From the NCBI RefSeq assembly GCF_900103325.1, contig NZ_FMXM01000010.1, positions 124,001-188,000 of the forward strand: DNA of 64,000 nucleotides, given 5' to 3'. The position numbers and the translations under genes are program-made. This document shows, piece after piece, positions 48,530 to 56,461 of the stretch (positions are counted from its first letter, which is position 1; every line of letters begins with the position of its first letter). A model generated the notes under the pieces. That model was given only the letters and a program-made list of their open reading frames with translations, had not been told where the DNA came from and ran no database searches. This stretch comes from Mesorhizobium qingshengii (GTDB lineage Bacteria; Pseudomonadota; Alphaproteobacteria; Rhizobiales; Rhizobiaceae).

Positions 48530-49630
48530 TCAGCCCCTCATCTTCGCAATGGCCTGCTCTTGTTTTGCGGCTGCGTCCCTGTTCATCGCGCCAAAGCGCA
48601 GGGCACAGCGAAATATTCCCCCCGGCGCGACGTGAACCAGGCGGCCTCTTTCCTTCGCCGCGAGATAGCCGTCGGGTTCGGCGGTCGCCGGCAGTACCAG
48701 CCCAAGCGCATCCTGGTCGGCGCCGCGCGTGATCCAGCGCACGGCATAGTTGAGCTCGGCAGGACGAAAGCTGACGAAATCCGCCGTCTGGTCCGGATGG
48801 ACCTGCAAGGCGTGCGCCCAGCCCTCGGTATCCGCCTTTGCCTTCATCGTCAGCACGAGTTCAGGGTCGATCGGCTCGCCCTTGGTCAATTTGCGATGGC
48901 GCGAGGGATCAGCGACAATCGCGTCGCGGTAGGCAAGGTAGCTTTCGCTCGGCGTGAAAAATGGCGGAAGCACCTGGCGCACGACGATGTCGGCGCGATC
49001 GTCGGCCACGCTGTCGACCAGACGCCCGCCATCCGCCGGCCTGAAATTGATGTGCGCCAGATACATCAGTTCCATGGGCGAGTGCTTCCGGTTCTCGATG
49101 ACGATGTCGACGGCCACACTGGTGGCATCGCGTTGCAGCAGCACGGTCGGCTTCATCACATAGTCGTGGCTGAAGGCGACGGTCTGGCGGCAGCGGCCGG
49201 TCAGGGCCATGAAAGGCCCTTCCGAATTATTCCCGACTATGAGTTGCACATCTCTGTAGGGCGCATTGGGCAGGTCGCCGTGAAGCGGGTGGCTGTCATT
49301 CGGCCCCGGGTTACCCATCGCGGTTGCGCCGCAGTGAAGCAAGAACGCGCCGTAGTTGGAGAGATAGTCGCGGGTGCCAACCGGCTCGTCGAACATCGAG
49401 CGCATGGTCAAGGAGCGGCTGAGGAATGTCGCGTCCCAGATTTGCTGGCCCTGGAACGGCAGCATGACGATTTCGCCCTTTTCGCCGCTGATCCGAAGAC
49501 CGGCGACGCCAGACCGGAAGCGAAAGGCCTTGGCGACGAGTCCGGCATATCGTGCGATGACTGTTTCCGACGGGCCAAACTGCTCCGGCACGAGGTCGAT
49601 GAAGACGTGATCTGAATGCTCGGGGGACAT
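48530..49630 (-). CDS. DUF4432 family (aldose 1-epimerase-like) protein
   Basis: A 366-residue protein of the DUF4432 family, a galactose-mutarotase-like beta-sandwich. Recognisable are GEKGEIVMLPFQGQQIWDATF, FLLHCGATAMGNPGPNDSHPLHGDLPNA (split motif with the catalytic-type His), and MYLAHINFRP followed by GRLV. Family members act on or bind free sugars or sugar acids; the substrate is unknown. It stands alone between two tRNA-Phe remnants and reads leftward, so it may be cargo of the element that used this tRNA. ATG 49630 is the natural start. Confidence 0.75.
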   Translation of the reverse strand: MSPEHSDHVFIDLVPEQFGPSETVIARYAGLVAKAFRFRSGVAGLRISGEKGEIVMLPFQGQQIWDATFLSRSLTMRSMFDEPVGTRDYLSNYGAFLLHCGATAMGNPGPNDSHPLHGDLPNAPYRDVQLIVGNNSEGPFMALTGRCRQTVAFSHDYVMKPTVLLQRDATSVAVDIVIENRKHSPMELMYLAHINFRPADGGRLVDSVADDRADIVVRQVLPPFFTPSESYLAYRDAIVADPSRHRKLTKGEPIDPELVLTMKAKADTEGWAHALQVHPDQTADFVSFRPAELNYAVRWITRGADQDALGLVLPATAEPDGYLAAKERGRLVHVAPGGIFRCALRFGAMNRDAAAKQEQAIAKMRG

Positions 49631-50022
49631 TGTTTCGACCTCCGCGCGCGCGGACTGCGTTCGGGTTGCATGGACTTGCCGATAGTCGCAGGAAACGTCC
49701 GGAAATCAACGGCAGGGCCGGTTTGCAATTCGTTTTGGAAAGGGATGGCGCCCAGAGGCGATTTGCGCTCGAGGCGTGCCTCACGGTGGCGGGCCTTTTT
49801 GTCGCCGCTGCTCACATAGAGATGACATCAACGATTTCTCAGGAGGCGCCTTGCGCTGCTCTGTGCAAGGGCGGCTTCAGCGAAGTGTCTTATATTAGCA
49901 AGAAACGATATATTAACGGCTGTGATGCAGGCTTTCCCGCGGGGGCGGGAAACACCTCCTCATCGACGTTCCGACGCGCGCCCTTGGAGCGCCGGGACGC
50001 TCGACCAATGCGGAGCAAACGC
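49631..50022. other. 392-bp spacer carrying tRNA-locus debris
   Basis: Contains the tRNA-Phe 3' fragment and flanking bases resembling 50575-50720 (GCATGGACTTGCCGA then AATCAACG). It also carries a 17-bp exact repeat GCCTCACGGTGGCGGGC (49778, again at 50540) and a TTTCCCGC/GCGGGAAA hairpin at 49933-49952. AT-rich at 49885-49920, which may hold the promoter of the small gene at 50023. Confidence 0.6.
49746..49764 (-). pseudogene. tRNA-Phe 3'-end fragment
   Basis: TGGCGCCCAGAGGCGATTT matches the CCA end, acceptor strand and start of the T arm of the intact tRNA-Phe, with the preceding TTCGTTTTGGAAA also shared. It then diverges. A short 3' tRNA copy of this kind is the usual trace of tRNA-targeting integration. 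Confidence 0.7.
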
Positions 50023-50340
50023 ATGAGTGCCGGAGCAGCTCTTGAACAATTGCTGCGATTGATTCATCGCCGAGCCATGAAATTGGCGGCGTTGCCGGAG
50101 GATGAAAGGGATTTGCACTACGATCTCATTCGCCGCTCATGTTGCGCAGCCGCCGAGCACATTGGGCAAAGTCCCGACAAGGCAGCCATCACCGCAAACG
50201 ATATGGTCGAGTTTGTCCACGCGCTCGTTGGAATCATTGAGATGGGTTGTGGATCAGACCAAGGGCGAAGCACCGATCGGCCGCCGCCGGCACACCATTT
50301 TGGTAGCTGGGAGAATGGCACCACTCGCACCCAGGGATAG
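50023..50340 (+). CDS. Small helical protein of unknown function
   Basis: A 105-residue frame: ALEQLLRLIHRRAMKLAALPEDERDLHYDL and NDMVEFVHALVGIIEMGC suggest an all-helical protein of about 75 residues with a disordered Ser/Pro-rich tail. CGGAG stands seven bases before ATG 50023; ATG 50008 is an alternative. No family recognised. It lies between tRNA remnants and is followed by a strong hairpin that could terminate it. Confidence 0.45.
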   Translation: MSAGAALEQLLRLIHRRAMKLAALPEDERDLHYDLIRRSCCAAAEHIGQSPDKAAITANDMVEFVHALVGIIEMGCGSDQGRSTDRPPPAHHFGSWENGTTRTQG

Positions 50341-50699
50341 CACTTCATTGGTGTCGCCAACTTGGCGTCTCCAGGGAGCCCGCCGTCCCACGGGAGGGCT
50401 CCCTGGAGACGGGCTGTCATTGCGATCGTGAGCTTGCTCGCCTCAACCCGCTCCAGGCAATGATCGGGAATGTCTGGCCACACGAGAGAACGCGCCGACA
50501 TGCCGCAGGTTCGCTGCTGCCATCGCTTTCGGACCCGCTGCCTCACGGTGGCGGGCTTTCATGTGGCGTTCATGTCGCATGGATCTGCCGACAATTGCCG
50601 GAAACCCTTTGCAATCAACGCTAGCCGTTTGCAACACGACGCGCCTGCAAACGACAATTTGGCGCTTGCTTAAGTGTCTGATTTCGTTTTGGAAAATGA
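50341..50699. other. Spacer between the small gene and tRNA-Phe
   Basis: Holds the long hairpin at 50367-50410 and the second copy of GCCTCACGGTGGCGGGC (50540-50556). The degenerate duplicate of 49664-49765 ends in TTCGTTTTGGAAA at the tRNA 3' end. No supportable gene. Confidence 0.55.
50367..50410. repeat. 15-bp perfect inverted repeat (long hairpin)
   Basis: GTCTCCAGGGAGCCC (50367-50381) and GGGCTCCCTGGAGAC (50396-50410) are exact complements. The 14-base loop can itself form CCGT/ACGG. No T-run follows on either side. It could be a factor-assisted terminator for the small gene at 50023, a mobile-element end or a structured RNA. Confidence 0.85.
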
Positions 50700-50775
50700 T
50701 GGTGCCCAGAGGCGGATTCGAACCACCGACACGCGGATTTTCAATCCGCTGCTCTACCAACTGAGCTATCTGGGC
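50700..50775 (-). tRNA. tRNA-Phe(GAA)
   Basis: Read leftward, GCCCAGA pairs with TCTGGGC, ending ACCA, with TAGCTCAGTTGGTAGAGCA as D arm. The anticodon stem GCGGA/TCCGC has loop TTGAAAA (GAA), and the T arm is GGTTCGAATCC. All 76 positions, including the encoded CCA, are present. This is the intact member of three tRNA-Phe copies within 2.3 kb. Confidence 0.97.
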
Positions 50776-51092
50776 CTGTTCCGGCAAACGAAATCTCGTG
50801 CACCGGATTTCGCGGAAGCGCCGACGGCGCCCCTTGAAAGCGCGTGGGTTATAGCACGGGAATTCGGCCTGTCCAGCGCTTAGGTGGCGATTTCAGACAG
50901 GAAAAGAGATGCCCTGTAGTGGGTCGGTTCCATGCTGGTTCTCCAGCCGGAATGGCGCGCGGCTTGGTCGTGTTTCGGCCATCGGCGTCCTTTTCCATGT
51001 CGCCATCGCGGCCCGCAATGACGTGGCCGGTCTCTTGGCCGACCATTGAGGCGCCCCGTTCGCGGTGCCGGACAAGCGCCTGGTCGTCGAGC
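50776..51092. other. 317-bp spacer upstream of tRNA-Phe
   Basis: Contains the tRNA-Phe promoter region on its left side and the 3' region of the AraC gene on its right. No coding frame, repeat family member or terminator with a T-run recognised. Confidence 0.5.
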
Positions 51093-51986
51093 CTATCTGG
51101 CGCCGGACACGCCCCTGCGAAAATCGGACGGCGACATGCCGGCCAGCTTGCGGAACGATTTGTTGAAGGCGCTGAGCGAGCCGAAGCCCGAGTCCATGGC
51201 GACGCGCAGCACATTGGCATCCTGATGCATCAGCAGCGCCTGCGCGTAGCTCAGCCGCAACAGGTTGACATATTCGTTGAGCGTCATGCCGGTCGATTTC
51301 TTGAACAGGCTCATCGCGTATTTGGGATGGATGTCGGCGGCGGCCGCTATGTTCACGCAATCAATGTCGTAGAGGAAGTTCTCGGCGATGAAATCGCACA
51401 TGCGCCCGACATTGCGCGACGACTGCTGATCGAAGGGGCTGCCCGTTTCCTGCCCCGCCGCGGTTTCAGGCACCAGCCGATAAGGCTCGAACCGCACCCG
51501 CTCCAGCCGCAGCAGCAATTCGTTGACGGCGTGTTCTGCCTTGGCATGGTCACCAGACCGAGCGTAGCGGTTCCAGCGCTCGAAATTATGGTGGTCGGAT
51601 TGGTCGGTGGCGCCGCTCACCAGCGTTGCACCTGTCATCAACCGATGCCTTATATCCGTGGGCAGGTGGAGCCGGAAGAAATGCACCAGCGGCAGATGCG
51701 CTCCGGCATAGATGGCGTCGTCGGACAGGTCGTCCATCTGGTGGGGTAGACCGCCCCAGAACAGGCACATCTCGCCGGCTGAAAGCGAAATCTCGTGGTC
51801 ATTCATGCGGTAATGCACGCTGCCGCGCACAATGAAGTTCACCTCGACCTGGGCGTGCCAGTGCGGTTTGAGCATCACCAGAGGATTGGTGTGAAACATC
51901 TGCAGCAATAGCGGCAGGCCTTCCACGCTGCTGGCGCCTGGCTGGTAAAACGGCCGCTCCGGCATCTTACTTTCCGCCAATTTCAT
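51093..51986 (-). CDS. AraC family transcriptional regulator
   Basis: A 297-residue regulator. The N-terminal cupin (about 25-110) includes LKPHWHAQVEVNFIVRGSVHY and LSAGEMCLFWGGLPHQM, a sugar-sensing half. The C-terminal double helix-turn-helix spans CDFIAENFLYDIDCVNIAA through STGMTLNEYVNLLRLSYAQALL and FGSLSAFNKSFRKLAGMSPSDFRR. ATG 51986 has AAGGGAA upstream. It is divergent from the sugar ABC operon starting at 52072, so it probably activates that operon when its sugar is present. Confidence 0.9.
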   Translation of the reverse strand: MKLAESKMPERPFYQPGASSVEGLPLLLQMFHTNPLVMLKPHWHAQVEVNFIVRGSVHYRMNDHEISLSAGEMCLFWGGLPHQMDDLSDDAIYAGAHLPLVHFFRLHLPTDIRHRLMTGATLVSGATDQSDHHNFERWNRYARSGDHAKAEHAVNELLLRLERVRFEPYRLVPETAAGQETGSPFDQQSSRNVGRMCDFIAENFLYDIDCVNIAAAADIHPKYAMSLFKKSTGMTLNEYVNLLRLSYAQALLMHQDANVLRVAMDSGFGSLSAFNKSFRKLAGMSPSDFRRGVSGAR

Positions 51987-52071
51987 ATTCCCTTTGACGG
52001 CGACAGGCCCTGCCCACTGCATAGTCTAGCCATGCTCACAGTGAGAGAGCAAATGAAATGGGAGGATTTCA

Positions 52072-53343
52072 ATGCGCATCACAATGACCTGCGCCGCGCT
52101 CGCGCTTGCCCTGGGCTCAGCCCCGGCCTTTGCGCAATCCGGCGAAATCACCATCTGGAGCTGGAACATCGCCGCGTCATCGTTGAAGGCGACCGTTGCC
52201 GGCTTCAACAAGCAATTCCCCGACATCAAGGTGACGGTCCAGGACCTCGGCAACCAGCCGACCTACGACAAGTCGATCGCCGGCTGCGCCGCCGGCGGTG
52301 TCGGCCTGCCTGACATCGTCACCATCGAGAACGGCGAGGCCGAGAATTACTGGAGCCAGTTCCCAGACTGCTTTGTCGACCTTCATACGCTGGGCTATAG
52401 CGCTGAGGATCAGGCGAAATTCCCAGACTTCAAGCGCACCGAGCTCGAAGTCGGCGACAAGGCCTATGCGATGCCGTGGGATTCGGGGCCGGTTGCCGCG
52501 TTCTATCGCCGCGACTTCTACGAAAAGGCCGGCGTCGACCCGGCCTCGATCAAGACCTGGGATGATTTCATCGCCGCCGGCAAGAAGATCCAGGCCGCCA
52601 ATCCGGGCGTCTCGATGACCAACGCCGATTTCAACGGCGACTCGGAATTCTTCCGCATGATCTCCAATGAACAGGGCTGCGCCTATTTCGCCGCCGATGG
52701 ACAAACGATCACGGTCAACCAGCCCAAATGCGTCGATGCCATGACCAAGGTCAAGGAGATGAAGGATGCGGGCATCGTTTCCTCCGCCGACTGGGGCACC
52801 AAGATCACCAACAACACCGCCGGCACCGTCGCCACCCAGATCTATGGTGGCTGGTACGAAGGCACCATTCGCACCGAATCGGCCGGAGAGAACGGCAAAT
52901 GGGGCGTCTATCTGATGCCAAGCCTCACCGCCGACGGGCCGCGCGCGGCCAATCTCGGCGGGTCCTCGCTGGCCATCACGTCGGCGTCGAAGAACAAGGA
53001 AGCCGCCTACGCCTATTTGAAATACACGCTCGGAACCAATGAAGGCCAGATCACCATGCTGAAGGAATTCGGCCTGGTGCCCTCGCTGGTGTCGGCGCTC
53101 AATGACCCCTACGTCTCGCAAGGCCTGCCCTACTGGGGTGGCCAGGCGGTGTGGAAGGACATTCTCGGCACCTTGCCCAAGGTCGTCCCCAGCCGTGGCA
53201 CGCAGTTCCAGAGCGATGCCGAAATCATCGTTCGCGCGGTGCAGACCAAATATCTTGCCGGTGGCTATGCCGACGCCAAGGCCGCGCTCGACGATGCCGC
53301 CAACCAGATCGCCGCGGCGACCGGGCTGCCAGTCAAGTCATGA
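52072..53343 (+). CDS. Sugar ABC transporter binding protein (CUT1, MalE class)
   Basis: A 423-residue cluster D periplasmic binding protein. The signal peptide is MRITMTCAALALALGSAPAF, cut after AQS. The mature protein has EITIWSWNIAASSLKAT, LPDIVTIENGEAENY, YAMPWDSGPVAAFYRRDF, WDDFIAAGKKIQA and GGSSLAITSASKNKEAAYAY, the usual extracellular family 1 pattern. The bound sugar is not evident; the downstream oxidoreductase fusion suggests a polyol or modified sugar. First gene of a complete ABC set, divergent from its AraC regulator. Confidence 0.9.
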   Translation: MRITMTCAALALALGSAPAFAQSGEITIWSWNIAASSLKATVAGFNKQFPDIKVTVQDLGNQPTYDKSIAGCAAGGVGLPDIVTIENGEAENYWSQFPDCFVDLHTLGYSAEDQAKFPDFKRTELEVGDKAYAMPWDSGPVAAFYRRDFYEKAGVDPASIKTWDDFIAAGKKIQAANPGVSMTNADFNGDSEFFRMISNEQGCAYFAADGQTITVNQPKCVDAMTKVKEMKDAGIVSSADWGTKITNNTAGTVATQIYGGWYEGTIRTESAGENGKWGVYLMPSLTADGPRAANLGGSSLAITSASKNKEAAYAYLKYTLGTNEGQITMLKEFGLVPSLVSALNDPYVSQGLPYWGGQAVWKDILGTLPKVVPSRGTQFQSDAEIIVRAVQTKYLAGGYADAKAALDDAANQIAAATGLPVKS

Positions 53344-53351
53344 GCTCCCAA

Positions 53352-53389
53352 GTCGGGTCCGGAGGGCAGCCGTGCCGCCCGGACCCGAC
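53352..53389 (+). repeat. Strong hairpin between binding protein and permease genes
   Basis: GTCGGGTCCGG (53352-53362) and CCGGACCCGAC (53379-53389) are exact 11-bp arms starting nine bases after the stop of the binding-protein gene. No T-run follows, so stabilisation of the upstream message seems likelier than termination. Confidence 0.82.
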
Positions 53390-53506
53390 CGCAGCCCTGT
53401 GGGTTTCGCCTCGCGTAACCTGTGATGGCTTGCATTTTCTGACAGGCCGGCTCTCGCTGCCGTGGGGGCCACAGCTGGAAACGCCGACGAGAGAAGGAGG
53501 AGGAAG

Positions 53507-54367
53507 ATGCGCAACCGCAATGCCACGGCCTATCGCTTCCTCACGCCCTATCTGCTGATCTTTGCCGTTTTCTGGGTATGGCCGATCATCAGCTCGTTCC
53601 TGATCTCATTCCAGGCGACGCGCACCGTGCCATGGCGGTTCGCGCCCGCCTTCAACTGGGGCCGGCTGATCGGAGATCCGGCTTTCTTCAACGCGCTGAA
53701 GAACACGCTGCTCATCCTCGTCATCCAGGTTCCGGTGATGATCACCCTGGCCATGGTGATGGCGGTGCTCTTGAACTCGCCGCTCCTGAAGGCGAGGGGC
53801 CTGTTCCGCTTCGCCTTTTTTGCCCCGGTCGTGGTCGGCGAGGTCGCCTATTCGGCGGTGTTCCGGCTGATGTTCAACCTCAATTTCGGCATCATCAACA
53901 AATTGCTGAACAGTGTCGGCCTGCCCAGCGTCGACTGGTTTTCCAACGTCACGCCGGCGATGGCACTGATCATGATCGCGGTCACCTGGCGCTGGGCCGG
54001 CTATAATGCCATCATCCTGCTCGCCGGCATGCAGTCCATTCCCGAGGATGTCTACGAGGCGGCAACACTCGACCGCGTCAGCAAGCTCAAACAATTCTTC
54101 TTCATCACCTTGCCGCTCTTGAAGCCGGTCGTCGTGTTCTGCCTCGTGCTGTCGATCATCGGCACCATGCAGCTGTTCACCGAGCCGTTCCTGATCACCG
54201 AGCGCGGCGGACCGGGCGGCGGCACCGAAACGCTCGGCCTGCTGCTCTACCGCCAGGGTTTTCGGTCGCTCAATTTCGGCTACGCCTCCGCCGTTGCCTA
54301 CACAATGGCCGGCCTGGCGATCGCAATCACGCTGGTACAACTGTGGCTGACGAGGGAAAAGCAATGA
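53507..54367 (+). CDS. Sugar ABC transporter permease (MalF class)
   Basis: A 286-residue permease with six helices. The opening is YRFLTPYLLIFAVFWVWPIISSFLISFQ-like, the hallmark EAA loop is EDVYEAATLDRVSKLKQFFFITLPLLKP, and GGPGGGTETLGLLLYRQGF follows. AGGAGGAGG lies just upstream of ATG 53507. Its stop overlaps the next ATG (ATGA), coupling the two permease subunits. Confidence 0.92.
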   Translation: MRNRNATAYRFLTPYLLIFAVFWVWPIISSFLISFQATRTVPWRFAPAFNWGRLIGDPAFFNALKNTLLILVIQVPVMITLAMVMAVLLNSPLLKARGLFRFAFFAPVVVGEVAYSAVFRLMFNLNFGIINKLLNSVGLPSVDWFSNVTPAMALIMIAVTWRWAGYNAIILLAGMQSIPEDVYEAATLDRVSKLKQFFFITLPLLKPVVVFCLVLSIIGTMQLFTEPFLITERGGPGGGTETLGLLLYRQGFRSLNFGYASAVAYTMAGLAIAITLVQLWLTREKQ

Positions 54368-55200
54368 GTTCGCTGTCCGCCGCCAGGCTAAGACGCAGCA
54401 TCGCGCTGCATCTCTTCCTCACGCCGCTGGCGCTGATCTGGCTGTTTCCGCTGTGGATGATGGTGGTGTTCTCCACCATGCCGGACAATGGCATCTTCAG
54501 CCCCGGTATCGAGCTTTTGCCGCACGGCAATTTCATCGACAATTTCAACAATCTGCAGCGTGACACCGACTTCGTCGGCGCCATCGGCATTTCGGTCTCG
54601 GTGGCGGTGACCTATACCTTCCTGTCGGTGCTGCTGACGTCGATGGCCGGCTGGGCGCTGGCTCGTTACCAGTTCTTCGGCAAGGGCGTGGTTGTTGCCA
54701 TCATCCTCGGCACCATCACGCTTCCCTACGCGGTGGTGCTGATCCCGCAATTCATCATGGTGGCGCGCGACTTCAAGCTCGCCAACACCTGGGTGGCGCT
54801 GATCGTGCCGCCGCTGTTCAATTCGCTCGGCGTGCTGTTCATGCGGCAGAGCTTCTCGATGATGCCGGACGATCTGTTCGACGCGGCGCGCGTCGAGGGG
54901 GTGAAGGAGTGGCGTATCTTCCTTTTCGTCGCGCTGCCGTTGGCGCGGCCGATGCTGGCGGCGCTCGCCATTATCCTCTTCCTCGCTTCCTGGAACAATT
55001 ACCTGTGGCCGCTTTTGATCAACAGCCAGCCGGGTTCGATGACGGCGCCGGTGGCGCTCGGCACCCTGATCGGCCTCACCAAGGTGTCGTGGGGCGGCAT
55101 CATGGCCGGTGCGGTGATGCTGACGGTGCCGATGCTCATCGTCTTCGTGCTCCTGCAGCGTCATTTCATCGCCGGCATCGCCGCCGGCGCCATCAAATAG
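54364..55200 (+). CDS. Sugar ABC transporter permease (MalG class)
   Basis: A 278-residue permease with six helices. The N-terminus has the helix ALIWLFPLWMMVVFSTMP, and the EAA loop is DDLFDAARVEGVKEWRIFLFVALPLARP. ILFLASWNNYLWPLLI is the typical MalG-class WN(D/N)FLWP segment. Partner of the preceding permease. Confidence 0.93.
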   Translation: MSSLSAARLRRSIALHLFLTPLALIWLFPLWMMVVFSTMPDNGIFSPGIELLPHGNFIDNFNNLQRDTDFVGAIGISVSVAVTYTFLSVLLTSMAGWALARYQFFGKGVVVAIILGTITLPYAVVLIPQFIMVARDFKLANTWVALIVPPLFNSLGVLFMRQSFSMMPDDLFDAARVEGVKEWRIFLFVALPLARPMLAALAIILFLASWNNYLWPLLINSQPGSMTAPVALGTLIGLTKVSWGGIMAGAVMLTVPMLIVFVLLQRHFIAGIAAGAIK

Positions 55201-55211
55201 ACAGGACAAGC

Positions 55212-56297
55212 ATGGCGACCGTCACGCTCAACAATGTCGTCAAGCGCTTCGGCGCCTTCGAGGTCGTCCATGGCGCCAACATCGACGTCAAGGACGGCGA
55301 ATTCGTTGTCTTCGTCGGCCCCTCCGGTTGCGGCAAGTCCACGCTGCTCAGGATGATCGCCGGGCTCGAGGATATCAGCGGCGGCGAGATCGCCATCGGC
55401 GGCAAGGTGGTGAACGATGTCGAGCCGGCCGACCGCGGCATCGCCATGGTCTTCCAATCCTACGCGCTCTATCCGCACATGACCGTCGAGCAGAACCTCT
55501 CTTTCGGGCTGCGCATGACCGGCAATCCCAAGGCTGACACCGAACGGCGGGTGAAGCGGGCGGCCGGGATCCTGCGCATCAGCGAACTGATGGACCGGCG
55601 TCCGCGCAAACTCTCCGGCGGTCAGCGCCAGCGTGTCGCCATCGGCCGCGCCATCGTGCGCGAACCGCAGGTATTCCTCTTCGATGAGCCGCTCTCCAAT
55701 CTCGACGCCGAGCTGAGGGTGCAGATGCGGATCGAGATCGCGCGGCTGCACAAGGAGCTCGGCGTCACGATGATCTATGTCACGCACGACCAGACCGAAG
55801 CGATGACGCTGGCCGACAGGATCGTCGTGCTCAATGCCGGCAATATCGAGCAGATCGGCGCGCCGCTCGATCTCTACGACGATCCGGCCAATCGCTTCGT
55901 CGCCGGCTTTGTCGGCTCGCCGAAGATGAATTTCATGGCGGCTAAGGTCGTCGCAACGGAGAAGGACGTGGCGGTGGTCGAGCTTCTCAACCACAGCGGA
56001 GCCCGGCTGCGCAAATCGCTTTCGGGCGCGCCGCCTGCTGTCGGCGCGGATGTCGTTCTTGGCGTGCGGCCGGAGCATTTCGGCGAGGCCGGCGAGGGCG
56101 ACTGCGACATACCGGTCCGGGCCGACGTTGCCGAGCATCTCGGCTCGGTGAGCTATGTCTATGCCAATGCCGGGCCGGAGGAACTGATCATCGAGCGCGA
56201 GGCCTCGCGGCAGCGGGCGAGCGGCGATCATCTGGTGGTCTCGATCAAGGCCGGCCGGTCGCTTCTCTTCGACACCTCAGGCGCACGGATACGCTGA
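55212..56297 (+). CDS. Sugar ABC transporter ATPase (UgpC/MalK class)
   Basis: A 361-residue ATPase. The nucleotide-binding domain has GPSGCGKSTLLRMIAG, the Q-loop VFQSYALYPHM, the signature LSGGQRQRVAIGRAI, Walker B VFLFDEPLSNLD and the switch VTHDQTEAM. The C-terminal regulatory OB-fold domain includes GFVGSPKMNFM and VLGVRPEHFG. ATG 55212 is chosen; the in-frame run from 54909 is antisense-like overlap with the permease. Its TGA is the first base pair region of the palindromic repeat at 56297. Confidence 0.94.
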   Translation: MATVTLNNVVKRFGAFEVVHGANIDVKDGEFVVFVGPSGCGKSTLLRMIAGLEDISGGEIAIGGKVVNDVEPADRGIAMVFQSYALYPHMTVEQNLSFGLRMTGNPKADTERRVKRAAGILRISELMDRRPRKLSGGQRQRVAIGRAIVREPQVFLFDEPLSNLDAELRVQMRIEIARLHKELGVTMIYVTHDQTEAMTLADRIVVLNAGNIEQIGAPLDLYDDPANRFVAGFVGSPKMNFMAAKVVATEKDVAVVELLNHSGARLRKSLSGAPPAVGADVVLGVRPEHFGEAGEGDCDIPVRADVAEHLGSVSYVYANAGPEELIIEREASRQRASGDHLVVSIKAGRSLLFDTSGARIR

Positions 56298-56345
56298 TGC
56301 ATGTCGCCCAAAAGTGCGCAGCGGTTTTGGGGCAACGACATGTAT
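56297..56345. repeat. Palindromic repeat, copy A (ATGCATGTC family)
   Basis: Arms ATGCATGTCG and CGACATGTAT enclose CCCAAAAGTGCGCAGCGG then TTTTGGGGCAA. Same family as copies at 56354 and 58492 and related to 2866. Begins on the last base of the ATPase stop codon. Confidence 0.88.
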
Positions 56346-56353
56346 GAACCAGG

Positions 56354-56402
56354 ATGCATGTCGCCCAAAAGTGCGCAGCGGTTTTGGGGCAACGACATGT
56401 AT
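56354..56402. repeat. Palindromic repeat, copy B (tandem to copy A)
   Basis: Identical over its length to copy A and in the same orientation, 57 bp downstream. The tandem arrangement suggests local duplication of the element between the transporter and the oxidoreductase gene. Confidence 0.88.
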
Positions 56403-56461
56403 GAAACTCAAACTTTTCTTTGCCCGGTCGCAATGCGTCGTGGCGATTCAGGGAGATCCAA

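Noticed and set aside
56297..56402. Tandem repeats considered as a minimal CRISPR array
   Set aside because: Only two units, internally palindromic, with an 8-bp spacer and no cas genes; related copies are scattered elsewhere.
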